A stretch of DNA of 64,000 bases from Streptomyces sp. NBC_00358 (GTDB lineage: Bacteria > Actinomycetota > Actinomycetes > Streptomycetales > Streptomycetaceae), in NCBI RefSeq assembly GCF_036099295.1, contig NZ_CP107976.1, forward strand, positions 2,356,001 through 2,420,000. The letters are read 5' to 3'. Under the pieces are notes generated by a model, which did no database searches, was not told where the DNA came from, and saw nothing but the letters and a program-made list of their open reading frames with translations. The position numbers and the translations under genes are program-made. This document shows, piece after piece, positions 1-14,904 of the stretch (positions are counted from its first letter, which is position 1; every line of letters begins with the position of its first letter).

Positions 1-1
1 G

Positions 2-3000
2 CCCGTCCGGCTCAGTCCCGCGCAGCAGGACCTGTGGGTGTACGAGTCGCTGTATCCCGGCACCCCGGCGCTCAACCTCTGCTGCGCCTACCACTTCGAC
101 GAACCGGTGGATCCGGCCCACCTGGAGGCCGCGCTCACCCTCATCCAGGAGCACCACGACATCCTGCGCACCCGCGTACGCGAGACGGCCGACGGCGAAC
201 TACAGGTGGAATTCCCGGACTTCGGCCCGTTCACCCTGGAGCACGACGACCTGACCGGCACCGGCACCACCGTCCACCAGGCCTTCGACGCCTTCCGCCG
301 GCGTCCCTTCGACCTCTCGCTCGGGCGGGAGCAGTTGCTGCGCGCCCGCTTCGTCCGCGTCGACGAGCGGCGTACGACGCTGATGCTGAGCATGCACCAC
401 GTGATCGGCGACTGGTGGTCCTTCGACGTGCTGCAGACCGAGTTCGCCGAGGCCTACCGGGCGATCCGCGAGGGCGGCCGCCCTCGGCTGACCCGGCCGG
501 CCGTGCAGTACGCCGACTTCTCCGCCTGGCAGGGCGAGTTGGAGGAGGCGGGTGTCTTCGCCGAACGCCTGGCGTTCTGGCGCCGCTACCTCGCCGACCT
601 CCCCGGCCCGCTGGCCGCCCCCGGCCACGGGTCCACCGCCGACGACCCGGACCGCGACCCCGACGAGATCGTCCACATCGGCTTCGACCTCGACGCGCCC
701 ACCGCGGCCTCGGTCCGCGCGCTGGCCCGCCGCTCCGGCACCACCGTGTACGGCGTGCTGATGGCCGCGTTCGCGGTGCTCGCGCACCGGGTCACCGGAG
801 CCGAGGACATGGTGCTCGGCACGCCCGTCGCCAACCGCTCCGCCAAGGGCCTGGAACAGGTCATCGGGTACGTCATGAACGCCGTGCCCACCCGCTGGCG
901 GGTGCGCCCCGAGGACGCCTTCGCCGACCTGCTCGCCGTGTTCGCCGCCGACTTCCCCGACCTCGTCGCCAACGCGGACCTGCCGGTCGGACGGATCGTC
1001 GCGGCCACCGCACCCGAGCGCAGCCTCGGCCGCTCCCCGCTCTTCCAGTGGGTGTTCATGCACCTGACGCAGCAGCCGAGCGTGTCCGCGGTACGGGAGT
1101 TCGCCGAGCCGGAGCGCATCCACACCGGCGGCGAGCACGACCTCGTCGGCGTGGTGAAGGACAACGGCGACGCGATGATCGGCAGCTTCGAGATCCGCAC
1201 CGACACGTTCTCGCCCGAGGCGGTGCACCGCTGGGCGGAGTGCTACGTCGAGCTCCTGAAGCAGGTCACGGCCGACCCGGCGCTGCGCGTGGCCGACCTC
1301 GACATCGTGCCGACGCCCCTGCGCGACCGGCTGCTCGACGCCTCGGCCGGCCCCGCCGCGGGGAAGCCGCTCTCGCTGCCGCTGCTGGTGGCCCGCCAGG
1401 CCGCCCGCACGCCCGGCGCCGCCGCCCTCGACACGGGTGCGCTGACCCTGTCGTACTCCCAACTCGTGGACCGCGTCGACCGGTTGGCCGGACTGCTCGC
1501 CCGGCACGGCGCCGGACCCGGGCGGGTCGTGGCCCTCCTGCGCGGCCGCGGCACCGACTGGCCGGTGACCGCGCTGGCCGTCCAGCGGACCGGCGCCGCG
1601 TATCTGCCGCTCGACCCCGAGCACCCCGCCGAACGGCTGCGCCGCACGCTGGCCGACGCGCGGCCGGTCCTGGTCGTCACGGACGACCCGGCGTTCGTGT
1701 GCGCCGAGGCGCCGACGCTGGTCCTGGGCCCGGAGGCGTACGAGGGCGAGCCCTTCAGCGGCCCCTACCCGGACCCGTCCGCCCCCGCCTACGTCATCCA
1801 CACCTCCGGCTCCACCGGCGCCCCCAAGGGTGTCGTCGTCCCGCACTCCGGTCTGGCCGCGCTCGCCGCGACCCTGTCCGACCGCCTCGCCCTGGGCGCC
1901 GGGGACCGGGTGCTCCAGCTCGGCACGCCGACCTTCGACATCTCGGTGGCCGATCTGTGCATGGCGTTCGGCTCGGGCGGCACGCTGGTGCTGCCGCCGG
2001 AGGGAATGCTGGTCGGCGAGGACCTCGGGCGGGTGCTGACCGCACGGCGGGTGTCGGCCGTCATGACGACACCCGCGGTGCTGGCCACCGTGCCCACCGG
2101 GGTCTACCCGGACCTGCGGGTGCTCGCGGTGGGGGCGGAGGCGTGCCCGCCGGAGCTGGTGACCCGCTGGGCGGTGGACGGACGCGGCTTCCACAACGTG
2201 TACGGACCGACCGAGGCGACGGTCGCGGTCACGCTCTGCGACCCGCTGACGCCCGGCGCGGCCGCCCCGCCCCTAGGCACCCCGGTCGCCGGCGCGCAGG
2301 TACGCCTGCTCGACGAGTGCCTGCGCCCGGTACCCCCGGGTACCCGCGGCGAGCTCTACCTCGCGGGCCCGCTGGCCCACGGCTATCTGCGCCGCGCCGC
2401 CCTGACAGCCGAGCGGTTCGTGGCAGACCCCTACGGTCCCCCCGGCACCCGCATGTACCGCTCCGGCGACCTGGCCTGGCGCGACGACGACGGGACCACC
2501 CACTACCTGGGCCGCACCGACGACCAGATCAAGCTGCGCGGCCTGCGTGTGGAGCCCGCGGAGATCGCGGCCGCCCTCGCCGAACACCCCTCCGTCGGCC
2601 GGTCCGTGGTCCTGGTCCGGGAAGGACGGGCGGGCCGGCCCCAACTCGTCGGATACGTCGTCCCGGTCGCCGGTCACGCCCCGGAACCGGACGACCTGCT
2701 CGCCCACGCCGCCGAACGGCTGCCCGCCGCCCTGGTCCCGGCCGACGTGGTCGTCCTCGGCGCGTTCCCCCTGACATCGGGCGGCAAGATCGACCGGGCC
2801 GCGCTGCCCGCGCCCGCACCGCGGGCCGCGAGCCCCGCCGTCCGCCGAGACTCCGCCTCCGCCGCCTCCGCCGCCGAACAGACCTTGCGCACGCTGTACA
2901 CCGAGGTACTCGGCGCCGGTCTCGACTCCGTCGACGCCGACGGCGACTTCTTCCGGCTGGGCGGCGACAGCATCATGGCCATCCAGCTCGCCGCACGGGC

Positions 3001-4602
3001 CGCCGCGGCCGGTCTGCTCCTCGCCCCGAGAGACGTGTTCACCGCCCGTACGCCCGCGCGGCTGGCCGCCCTGGCCCGCCCGGCCGCCGTCGGACCGGAC
3101 ACCGGGCCCGACATCCCCGAGGGCCGCTTCCCGCTCACCCCGATCATGCACTGGTGGCGCGAACAGGCCGCCCCGCTCGGCACGTTCACCCAGTCCATGG
3201 TGTTCCCCGTACCGGACGGCACCGACCTCGGCCGCGTCCGCGCGGCCGTGGCGGGCCTGGCCGAGCGGCATGCCGCCCTGCGCGTGCGCCTGCTGCGGCA
3301 CGACGAGCACGCCGACTGGGAACTGGAGGTGGGGTCCGCCGCCGTCCGCGCGGAGCGGGTCGCCGTCCCGGCGCACACCGCACCGGAGGCGCTCGCCGCG
3401 GAGCTCGCCCGGACCACCGAACTCGATCCGGAGCGGGGCGAGATGCTGCGGGCCGTCTGGCTCGACGCCGGCCCCGGGCGGGCCGGCCTGCTGCTCCTGA
3501 TCGTGCATCACCTGGCCGTCGACGGGGTGTCCTGGCGCGTGCTGGGACCCGAGCTGGCCCGGGCGCTGGAGGGGACTGCCGAGGCGGGATCCGGGTCCGG
3601 TGCCTCGTTCGTACGGTGGGCCCGACTGCTGCCCGCCGAGGCGGACCGGGCGACCGGCGAACTGGACTGGTGGAAGGGGCAGTTGGCCGGTGCCGAAGAG
3701 GCGCGGCTGGCCGCCGGCCGCGGGGTCGGCGCACGCCGCGGCACCGTCACCGTCGAGCTGGACGCCGGGCTCACCCAGGACGTGCTCGTCACCCTGCCCG
3801 GAGCCTTCCACTGCGGGGCGGACGCCGTGCTGCTCACCGCCCTGGTCCGGGCGGCCGTACGGCACCGCGGCAGCGGAACGGCCCTCCTCCTCCACCTGGA
3901 GGGGCACGGCCGCGAGGCGCTGTCGGCGCCGGTGGACGTCTCCCGGACCGTCGGCTGGTTCATCACCCAGTACCCGGTCCGGCTCGACCCCGGCGCGGAC
4001 ACCGGGGCCGCGGCGCTCAAGCAGGTGAAGGAACAACTGCGTGCGGTGCCCTCCGCCGGACTCGGCTGGGGCCTGCTGCGCCATCTCCACCCCGAGGCCG
4101 GCCCCGAACTGGCCGCGCTGCCCGGACCCGACGTCCGCTTCGCCCACCTGGGCCGGATCGCCGGGGACGACGCGGCCGGCGGCCGACTGCTCGACCCCGG
4201 GCCCGACGCGGTACCGGTGGCACACGCCCTGGAGATCGACACCCTGGCCCGGGGCACGGAGGGCGAACCGCGTCTGGAGGCCACGTTCTCGTACGCGGAA
4301 GGCGTGTTCACCGAGGACGAGGTGCGGGAGCTGGCCCGGCTGTGGACCGGGGAACTCACCGCGCTCGTCGCGGACACGGCGGACGGCCCGGCCGCCACGT
4401 ACACCCCGTCCGACTTCCCGCTGGTCGAACTGACCCTCGATCAGCTCACCGAGTTCGAGGACGACTTGGGGTTCGAGGACGCGGACGAGACGGAGGGCTC
4501 GGACGGCTTCGACGGATTCGACGACTTCGAAGCCGTCGACGACCCGGACGGATCCGTGGACTTCGAGAACTTCGAGGACTTCGAGAGTGAGGTGAACGAC
4601 CG

Positions 4603-4606
<4 letters not shown>
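2..4606 (+). CDS. Non-ribosomal peptide synthetase module C-A-PCP-E (5' partial)
   Basis: The frame is open to the left edge and already reads a condensation C1 motif (RLSPAQQDLW), so the start lies upstream of the window. Domains in order: condensation (its HHxxxDG motif reads HHVIGDWWS, with Trp replacing the usual Gly), adenylation (A3 motif YVIHTSGSTGAPKG, A4 FDISVAD, YGPTEA), carrier protein (GGDSI, Ser codon at 2969) and an epimerization domain (HHLAVDGVSW, LEGHGRE, VGWFITQYPV). It should load one amino acid, condense it and convert it to the D-form. A hand alignment gives specificity residues D-I-A-T-A-G-V-V-A; I cannot assign a substrate from these. The protein ends in a strongly acidic Phe/Asp/Glu/Gly tail of about 45 residues, probably a docking segment. 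The stop overlaps the next gene (GTGA). Confidence 0.95.
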
Positions 4607-8769
<4,163 letters not shown>

Positions 8770-8772
8770 CCC

Positions 8773-11700
8773 ATGACGATCGACACCCTCGACACCCTCG
8801 ACGCCCTAGGTACCCTCGACACGCTCGCCGACGTTCAGCCGGCCTCCGACCAGGGCTCCTTCGACGAGTACGAGTTCCCCGTCTCCGACGCCCAGAGCCG
8901 GCTGCTGGTCCTCGACCAGTTGAATCCCGGCACCGCGCAGTACAACGTGCCCGCCGCCTTCGCCGTGAGCGGCCCCTTCGACCTCGCCGCGTTCGGCCGC
9001 GCCCTGGACGCGCTGGTCGCCGGGCACGAGTCCCTGCGGACCGTCTTCCGCACGGCCCCCGACGGCACCCAGACCCAGCTCGTACGGGCCGCCGGCCGGG
9101 CCGCGCTCACCACCGAGGAGGGCGTGCCCGTCGACCGCGTGGACGCCCTCATGCGGGCGGCGGCCGCCCGCCCCTTCGACCCGGCCACCGGACCGCTGCT
9201 GCGCTGCACCGTGTACGCGGTCGACGACGGCACCCATCGCGTCCTGCTCGTCGCCCATCACCTGGTCTGCGACGGCTGGTCGCTGGGCGTCATGCTCGAC
9301 GGGCTGGGCGCCGCCTACCGCGACGAGGCGGCCGGCCGGCCCCACAGCCCACCCGAACCGGCCCTGCAGTTCCCGGACTTCGCGGTGTGGCAGCGTGAAC
9401 GGCAGGCGGCCGGGGACTGCGCACCGGCCGTACGGCACTGGGTGGACGCGCTGCGCGGCGCGCCCGCCACCCTGGAACTGCCGGCCGACCGGCCGCGGCC
9501 CGCCGTGCGCACGGCGTCCGGCGGCACCGCCCCCTTCCTGCTGCCCGCCGCCACCCGCGGACGCCTCGCCGAGGCGTCCGCCGCCGCGGGGGCGACCCCC
9601 TTCATGACGCTGTTCGCCGCCTACGCCGCCTTCCTCGGCCGCCTCACCGGCCGCGAGGACCTCGTCATCGGCTACCCGGTGTCCGGCCGCGAGCATCCCG
9701 ACCTCCAGCAGACCGTCGGCATGCTGGCCAACACCCTCGCCCTGCGCGTCGATCTCAGCGGCGACCCCTCCCTCCACGAGCTCACCGCCCGCATCCGTAC
9801 CGCCCTGCGGGCCGGCGCCCCGCATCAGGAAGCCCCGTTCGACGCGGTGGTCGACGCACTCGCACCGGTCCGCGAGAGCGCCCACGACCCGGTGGTGCAG
9901 GTCGTGTTCGCCTACGACGACGACACCGCCCTCACCCTGGACCTCGCGGGCACCGACACCCGCCGTCTCGAACTCGCCCTGGACACAGCGAAGTTCGACT
10001 TCCATCTGCATGTCGAACGCTGGGGCGAGGACCTGGCGGCCCAGTTCATCTACCGCGCCGACCTGTTCGAAGCGGCGACCGTCCACCGCTGGACCCGCAA
10101 CTTCACCGTCCTCCTCGACGGCCTTCTCGCCGCCCCGAACGCGCCCCTCTCGTCCCTCGACCCCGTCGCCGAGGACGAGCGGCGCCTGATCCTCGCGCAG
10201 GCCGACCGCCTCGCCGACGCCGCCCCCGCCGACCGCCTGGTCCCCGACCTGATCGCGGACGTCGCCGCGGCCCGCCCGGACGCCACCGCCCTGGTGTACG
10301 GCGAGGAGCACCTCAGCTACCGCCAACTCATCGAGCGCGCGGACGCGTTGGCCGCCCGGCTCCGCGCCAGGGGCGTACGTCCCGGATTCCGCGTCGGCCT
10401 GCTGCTGCCCCGCTCGGCTGACCAGGGCCTCGCCGCCCTCGCGGTGCTGCGGGCGGGCGGCGCCTACGTCCCCCTGGACCGGGCCCACCCCGACGACCGC
10501 CTGCGCTACATGGTCGAGTGCTCCGGCGCCGGCCTGCTGCTGACCGCCGGGGCCACCGCCGACCGGGCCGCGGAACTCGGCGTGCCCTGCCTGCGCGTGG
10601 ACCGCCCCGACCCCGCGGAGGAGCCGCCCGTGGCCTCGGGACCGGCGCCCGGCGCCCGCGACCTCGCCTACGTCCTGTTCACCTCCGGCTCGACCGGTCG
10701 TCCCAAGGGTGTGGCCGTCGAACACCGGGCCCTGGTCAACCTGGCGATGGCCGCGCGCCACTCCTTCCCGGTGACGGCCGAGGACCGGGTGCTTCAGTTC
10801 GTGGCCTTCGGCTTCGACGTCGCCGTCTCCGACCTGTTCTTCCCCTGGGTCGCGGGCGCCGAGCTGCACGTCCCGCACGAGGACGAGCGGCTCGGCGAGG
10901 CCCTGCTGCACCGGCTGCGCGACTCCCGGATCACCTATGTGTTCCTGCCGCCGTCCGCGGCCATGCTGCTGCCCGACGTCACCGGAGAACTGCCCGACCT
11001 GCGCACCCTCGCCGTCGGCGGCGAGTCCTGCCCCGCCGAACTCGTCGAGCGGCTGCACGCGCCGGGGCGGCGGATCGTGAACGCCTACGGCCCCAGCGAG
11101 GTCACCGTCTACTCCCACACCGGCGACCTCGTCCCGGGCGGCCCCGTCGTGCTCGGCCGGTCCGTCGCCGGCGCCCGCTACTACGTCCTGGACGACCGGC
11201 TGCGCCCCGTCCCCGTCGGCGTCACCGGCGAGATCTACATCGCCGGTGCCGGACTCGCCCGCGGCTACATCGGCCAGCCCGGACTGACCGCCGAACGGTT
11301 CGTCGCCGACCCCTACGGCGACTCCGGCACCCGGATGTACCGCAGCGGCGACCTCGGCCGCGTCGACGCCCACGGCGTGCTGACCTACCTCGGGCGAAGC
11401 GACCTCCAGGTCAAGCTGCGGGGCGTACGCCTCGAACTCGGCGAGGTCGAGTCGCTGCTGGCCGCCCACCCGGACGTCCGGATCGCCGCGGCCACCGTGC
11501 GCGGGACCGGGGGCGAACAGCGGCTCGTCGCCTATGTGGTGGGCCGCGACGGCTGCGAGCCGCCCGCGGACGAAGCGCTCCGCGCCCATCTCGCCGAACG
11601 GCTGCCCGCCTTCATGGTGCCCGAGCTGTTCGTCCGCCTCGACGAGTTGCCGCTCAGCAGCAACGGCAAGATCGACCGCTCCCGGCTGCCCGAGCCCGCC

Positions 11701-12066
11701 CTGACCCTGCGCGCCCCGGACGCGTCCTGGACGGCCGCCGACACCCCCATGGAACGCCTGGTCGCGGACGTGTGGGCACGCGTGCTGACCATGGACCGGG
11801 TCGGCGTCCACGACAACTTCTTCGAAATGGGCGGCAATTCGGTCCGCCTGCTCCGGGTGCTGGCCGCCCTGCGCGACGCCGGCGTGGACGGCGGGCTGAC
11901 CCTCGTCGACCTGTTCCGGCACCCCACGGTCGCGTCCCTCGCCGCCCGCCTCGACCGGGCCCACGGGGCGGACCTTCCCGACTCCGCCGCCCGTGGCGGC
12001 GAACGGCACCACCGGCGCACCGCCGCCGTCCGACGACTCCGCTCCCGGAAGGGGACACTCCGATGA
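8773..12066 (+). CDS. Non-ribosomal peptide synthetase module C-A-PCP
   Basis: 1097 residues. The ATG lies 3 nt after the previous stop with GGAAGGA upstream. The first ~20 residues are a Leu/Asp/Thr repeat (TLDTLDALGTLDTL) encoded by 9-bp tandem repeats, possibly a docking element. Condensation domain active site HHLVCDGWS; adenylation domain with VLFTSGSTGRPKG, FDVAVSD and YGPSEV (hand-read specificity residues D-V-S-F-A-G-A-V-Y, substrate not assigned); carrier motif GGNSV with Ser 1023. There is no epimerization, methyltransferase or release domain, so its product must pass to another protein. The directly coupled KS-ACP protein is the obvious acceptor, implying amino-acid extension by a ketide unit. 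The C-terminal 40 residues are basic. The stop overlaps the next start (ATGA). Confidence 0.94.
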   Translation: MTIDTLDTLDALGTLDTLADVQPASDQGSFDEYEFPVSDAQSRLLVLDQLNPGTAQYNVPAAFAVSGPFDLAAFGRALDALVAGHESLRTVFRTAPDGTQTQLVRAAGRAALTTEEGVPVDRVDALMRAAAARPFDPATGPLLRCTVYAVDDGTHRVLLVAHHLVCDGWSLGVMLDGLGAAYRDEAAGRPHSPPEPALQFPDFAVWQRERQAAGDCAPAVRHWVDALRGAPATLELPADRPRPAVRTASGGTAPFLLPAATRGRLAEASAAAGATPFMTLFAAYAAFLGRLTGREDLVIGYPVSGREHPDLQQTVGMLANTLALRVDLSGDPSLHELTARIRTALRAGAPHQEAPFDAVVDALAPVRESAHDPVVQVVFAYDDDTALTLDLAGTDTRRLELALDTAKFDFHLHVERWGEDLAAQFIYRADLFEAATVHRWTRNFTVLLDGLLAAPNAPLSSLDPVAEDERRLILAQADRLADAAPADRLVPDLIADVAAARPDATALVYGEEHLSYRQLIERADALAARLRARGVRPGFRVGLLLPRSADQGLAALAVLRAGGAYVPLDRAHPDDRLRYMVECSGAGLLLTAGATADRAAELGVPCLRVDRPDPAEEPPVASGPAPGARDLAYVLFTSGSTGRPKGVAVEHRALVNLAMAARHSFPVTAEDRVLQFVAFGFDVAVSDLFFPWVAGAELHVPHEDERLGEALLHRLRDSRITYVFLPPSAAMLLPDVTGELPDLRTLAVGGESCPAELVERLHAPGRRIVNAYGPSEVTVYSHTGDLVPGGPVVLGRSVAGARYYVLDDRLRPVPVGVTGEIYIAGAGLARGYIGQPGLTAERFVADPYGDSGTRMYRSGDLGRVDAHGVLTYLGRSDLQVKLRGVRLELGEVESLLAAHPDVRIAAATVRGTGGEQRLVAYVVGRDGCEPPADEALRAHLAERLPAFMVPELFVRLDELPLSSNGKIDRSRLPEPALTLRAPDASWTAADTPMERLVADVWARVLTMDRVGVHDNFFEMGGNSVRLLRVLAALRDAGVDGGLTLVDLFRHPTVASLAARLDRAHGADLPDSAARGGERHHRRTAAVRRLRSRKGTLR

Positions 12067-14102
12067 CCGACACCACCGCAGCAACGCCCGAGAACCTCGA
12101 TTCGGCCATCGCCGTCATCGGCATGAGCGGCCGCTTCCCCGGCGCCCCCGACCTCGGCACGTACTGGAGCAATCTCGTCGCCGGGACCTGCTCGATCACC
12201 GACCTCACCGAGGAGGAACTCCTCGCCGACGGCGCCGACCCGGACGAGATCCGCGGCCGCGACTACGTGCCCGCCAAGGGCGTACTCGCCGACGCCGACC
12301 GCTTCGACGCCGCCCTGTTCGGCTTCCACCGCACCGAGGCCGCGGCGCTGGACCCGCAGCACCGGCTGCTCCTGGAGACCGCCTGGTCCGCCCTGGAGGA
12401 CGCCGGCCACGACCCGCTCGACGCGCCGCGGCGGACCGGCGTCTACGTCGGCGGCGGCGTCACCGAGCACATGCTGGCCGCCCAGACCGACCCGAAGCTC
12501 GCCGCGCAGCTCGGCGCGCTCCAGGTCCGCATCCTCACCGACCGCGAGTTCCTCGCCCCCTGGATCTCCTACCGCCTCGGCCTCGACGGCCCGAGCCTCA
12601 CCGTCCAGACGGCCTGCTCCACCTCGCTGACCGCGATCCACCTCGCCGTCCAGGCGCTGCTGCTCGGGGACTGCGACACCGCGCTCGCCGGAGGCGTCGC
12701 CGTCGACACCGTACGCAGGCGTGGCTACGTCCACTACCAGGGAGGGATCTTCTCTCCCGACGGCCGCTGCCGCCCCTTCGACGAGCGGTCCGGCGGCACC
12801 GTGCCCGGCAACGGCGTCGGCGTCGTCGTACTGCGCCGCCTCGCGGACGCGCTCGCCGACGGCGACCCGGTGCGGGCGGTCATCCGCGGCAGCGCCGTCA
12901 CCAACGACGGTGCAGCCCGGGTCGGCTTCACCGCCCCCGGCGTCGACCAGCAGACCGCCGCCATCGTCGAGGCCTGGACGGCGGCGGGCCTCGACCCGGC
13001 CGACGCCCAGTACCTGGAGGCGCACGGCACGGCCACCGAACTCGGCGACCGGATCGAGGCGAGCGCCGCGAGCGCCGCCTTCAAGAGCGCCCTCGGCACC
13101 CGCTCCGTCGGCCTCGGCTCGGTGAAGGCGAACATCGGCCACCTGGACGCGGCGGCGGGCGTGGCCGGGTTCATCAAGACCGTCCTGATGCTGGAGCACG
13201 CCACCCTCGCCCCGACCGCCGGAGCCGGCCGCCCGCACCCCGAACTCGCCCTGGACGAGTCGCCGTTCCACGTCGTCGACCGGGCCGGGCCCTGGCCCGA
13301 GCCGGAGTCCGGGCCGCGCCGGGCCGGCATCAGCTCCGTCGGCATCGGCGGCACCAACGTCCACGTGGCGCTGGAGCAGGCCCCGCCGCACCCCGGGCCG
13401 CCCCGCACCTCGGGCCCCGAGGTCCTGCTGCTCTCCGCCCGTACCGGGGACGCCCTCAGGGCCCTCGCGGGCCGGCTCGCCGCCGCCCTGCGCTCCCCCG
13501 GCGCCCCCAGCCTCGCGGACACCGCGCACACCCTCCGCTTCGGCCGTACCCCGTTCGCCGAGCGCGCCTACGTCCTGGCCGCCGACCGTGCGGAGGCGTC
13601 GGACCGGCTGGCCGAACTCGCCGAGGGCCGCGCGGGGTCCGCCCCGGCGGGCGCCGACGACCTGCGGGCGATCGGCGAGGCATGGCTGCGCGACGAGCGG
13701 CTGCCGTGGCCGGACCGGGGCCGCCGGGTCTCGCTGCCGACGTATCCGTTCGCGGGTGAGAGCTACGGGGCGTTCGGCCTGGAGACGGTCCGCGCGGACC
13801 CGGAGCCGGAGCCGGGGAGCGCGCCGGACGCAGGTCTCGACCCGGCCGTGCGCGCCCTGCTCGTCGAGACGCTCGGCCTGGAGTCCGCCGACGACCTGGG
13901 GATGACGTACTTCGCCGCCGGCGGGGACTCCCTGGCCGCCGTGCACCTGGTGGGCTGCCTGCGCGACGACTTCGGCGTCGACGTCCCGCTCACCCTGTTC
14001 CTGGAGGAGCTGACGCTCGACGAACTGGCCCGGCGGATCGTCGAGGCCCAGGCGCCGGACGACTCGCTGGACGCGCTGCTCAGCGAGTTCGAGGGCGCGT
14101 GA
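12063..14102 (+). CDS. AT-less polyketide synthase module, KS-ACP
   Basis: 679 residues from the ATG overlapping the previous TGA. The ketosynthase (about 15-440) has its full triad: Cys185 in TACSTS, His321 in EAHGTATELGD and His360 in NIGHLD. A KS-AT linker (about 455-535) follows, then directly the conserved post-AT linker (RVSLPTYPFAG, about 560-570) and a carrier domain with Ser623 in GGDSL. No acyltransferase GHSxG or malonyl-binding motif and no KR, DH or ER is present. The module looks like an ordinary cis-AT module from which AT was neatly removed, so the extender must come from a trans-acting AT (none in the window) or from the fatty-acid malonyltransferase. It probably extends the aminoacyl chain from the preceding NRPS and leaves a beta-keto group. 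Confidence 0.92.
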   Translation: MTDTTAATPENLDSAIAVIGMSGRFPGAPDLGTYWSNLVAGTCSITDLTEEELLADGADPDEIRGRDYVPAKGVLADADRFDAALFGFHRTEAAALDPQHRLLLETAWSALEDAGHDPLDAPRRTGVYVGGGVTEHMLAAQTDPKLAAQLGALQVRILTDREFLAPWISYRLGLDGPSLTVQTACSTSLTAIHLAVQALLLGDCDTALAGGVAVDTVRRRGYVHYQGGIFSPDGRCRPFDERSGGTVPGNGVGVVVLRRLADALADGDPVRAVIRGSAVTNDGAARVGFTAPGVDQQTAAIVEAWTAAGLDPADAQYLEAHGTATELGDRIEASAASAAFKSALGTRSVGLGSVKANIGHLDAAAGVAGFIKTVLMLEHATLAPTAGAGRPHPELALDESPFHVVDRAGPWPEPESGPRRAGISSVGIGGTNVHVALEQAPPHPGPPRTSGPEVLLLSARTGDALRALAGRLAAALRSPGAPSLADTAHTLRFGRTPFAERAYVLAADRAEASDRLAELAEGRAGSAPAGADDLRAIGEAWLRDERLPWPDRGRRVSLPTYPFAGESYGAFGLETVRADPEPEPGSAPDAGLDPAVRALLVETLGLESADDLGMTYFAAGGDSLAAVHLVGCLRDDFGVDVPLTLFLEELTLDELARRIVEAQAPDDSLDALLSEFEGA

Positions 14103-14105
14103 GAG

Positions 14106-14134
14106 AAGGGGCCGGCGGTTTCCGCCGGCCCCTT
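14106..14134. terminator. Bidirectional terminator hairpin between convergent operons
   Basis: A perfect 13-bp inverted repeat (AAGGGGCCGGCGG / CCGCCGGCCCCTT) with a TTT loop begins 4 nt after the KS-ACP stop codon and lies between convergent genes. The A-rich and T-rich ends make it usable from either side. Confidence 0.85.
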
Positions 14135-14153
14135 CGTCCACCTCTGCCCCGCC

Positions 14154-14891
14154 TCACACGCGTACGGCGGCCTGCGTCAGCACCTGGGCCACATACGGCA
14201 GATGGTCGTCCAGGTAGAAGTGCCCGCCCGGCAGCACACAGGTCGTGAACGCCCGCTCGGTCTCCCTCTCCCAGGCCGCCACCTCCGCGACCGGCACCCT
14301 CGGGTCGGCGTCCCCCGTCAGTGCCACCACCGGGCAGCGCAGCCGGGGACCGGGGCGGTGGGTGTGGGCGAACAGCATCGCGTAGTCCGCGCGCAGGGCG
14401 GGCAGTACGAGTTCCAGCAGCACCGGGTCGGCCAGCAGTGTGTCGTCGGTCCCGGCCAGCAGCCGCATCTCCGCGAGCAGTTCGGCGTCCGAGGGCGGCT
14501 TCGGCCACCGGGCGGCGACCGGCAGCGAGGGCCCGCCGCGCCCCGACACGAACAGCGCCGCGGGCGTCAGGCCGCGCTCCTGGAGCGCCCTGGCCGTCTC
14601 GAACGCCACGACCGCGCCCATGCTGTGCCCGAACAGTGCCAGGGGGCGGTCGGCCGGATCCTCGGGCAGTGCGTCCAGTACGGCGTCCACGACCTCGTCC
14701 ACGCGCTCGGCGAACGGCTCCGTGAAACGGTCGTGCCGCCCCGGGTACTGCACCACCAGGGGCTCCACCGGACCCGTGACCGCGGCCGACAGGGCGTGGT
14801 GGGCGGCGGCCGCGCCACCCGCGTGCGGGAAGCACAGCAGGCGTGCGGGGGCATCGGGTGCGGGGTGAAAACGCCGTATCCAGTCGGCCAT
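14154..14891 (-). CDS. Type II (editing) thioesterase
   Basis: 245 residues, the normal size of a stand-alone alpha/beta-hydrolase thioesterase of NRPS/PKS clusters. It shows the family N-terminus (LLCFPHAGG), the nucleophile Ser90 in GHSMG, and the late Asp (GDADPRVP) and His (GGHFYL). Such enzymes remove stalled or wrongly loaded acyl groups from carrier domains. It faces the synthase operon across the terminator and is probably the cluster's editing enzyme. The ATG has GAGAGGGAG upstream. Its leader contains 9-bp tandem repeats, and a strong hairpin separates it from the upstream minus-strand genes, so it probably has its own promoter. Confidence 0.9.
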   Translation of the reverse strand: MADWIRRFHPAPDAPARLLCFPHAGGAAAAHHALSAAVTGPVEPLVVQYPGRHDRFTEPFAERVDEVVDAVLDALPEDPADRPLALFGHSMGAVVAFETARALQERGLTPAALFVSGRGGPSLPVAARWPKPPSDAELLAEMRLLAGTDDTLLADPVLLELVLPALRADYAMLFAHTHRPGPRLRCPVVALTGDADPRVPVAEVAAWERETERAFTTCVLPGGHFYLDDHLPYVAQVLTQAAVRV

Positions 14892-14904
14892 GGAACTCCC
14901 TCTC

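Noticed and set aside
34..4590. Long open frames overlapping the NRPS genes in other frames and on the minus strand, including 2273-4225 and 8806-12084
   Set aside because: They consist of Arg/Pro/Gly/Ala-rich shadow protein expected in high-GC DNA; the overlapping frames carry clear NRPS motifs.
10518..12062. In-frame extension upstream of the KS-ACP start
   Set aside because: It overlaps the A and PCP domains of the preceding gene; the ATGA overlap at 12063 and the PKS N-terminus fix the start.
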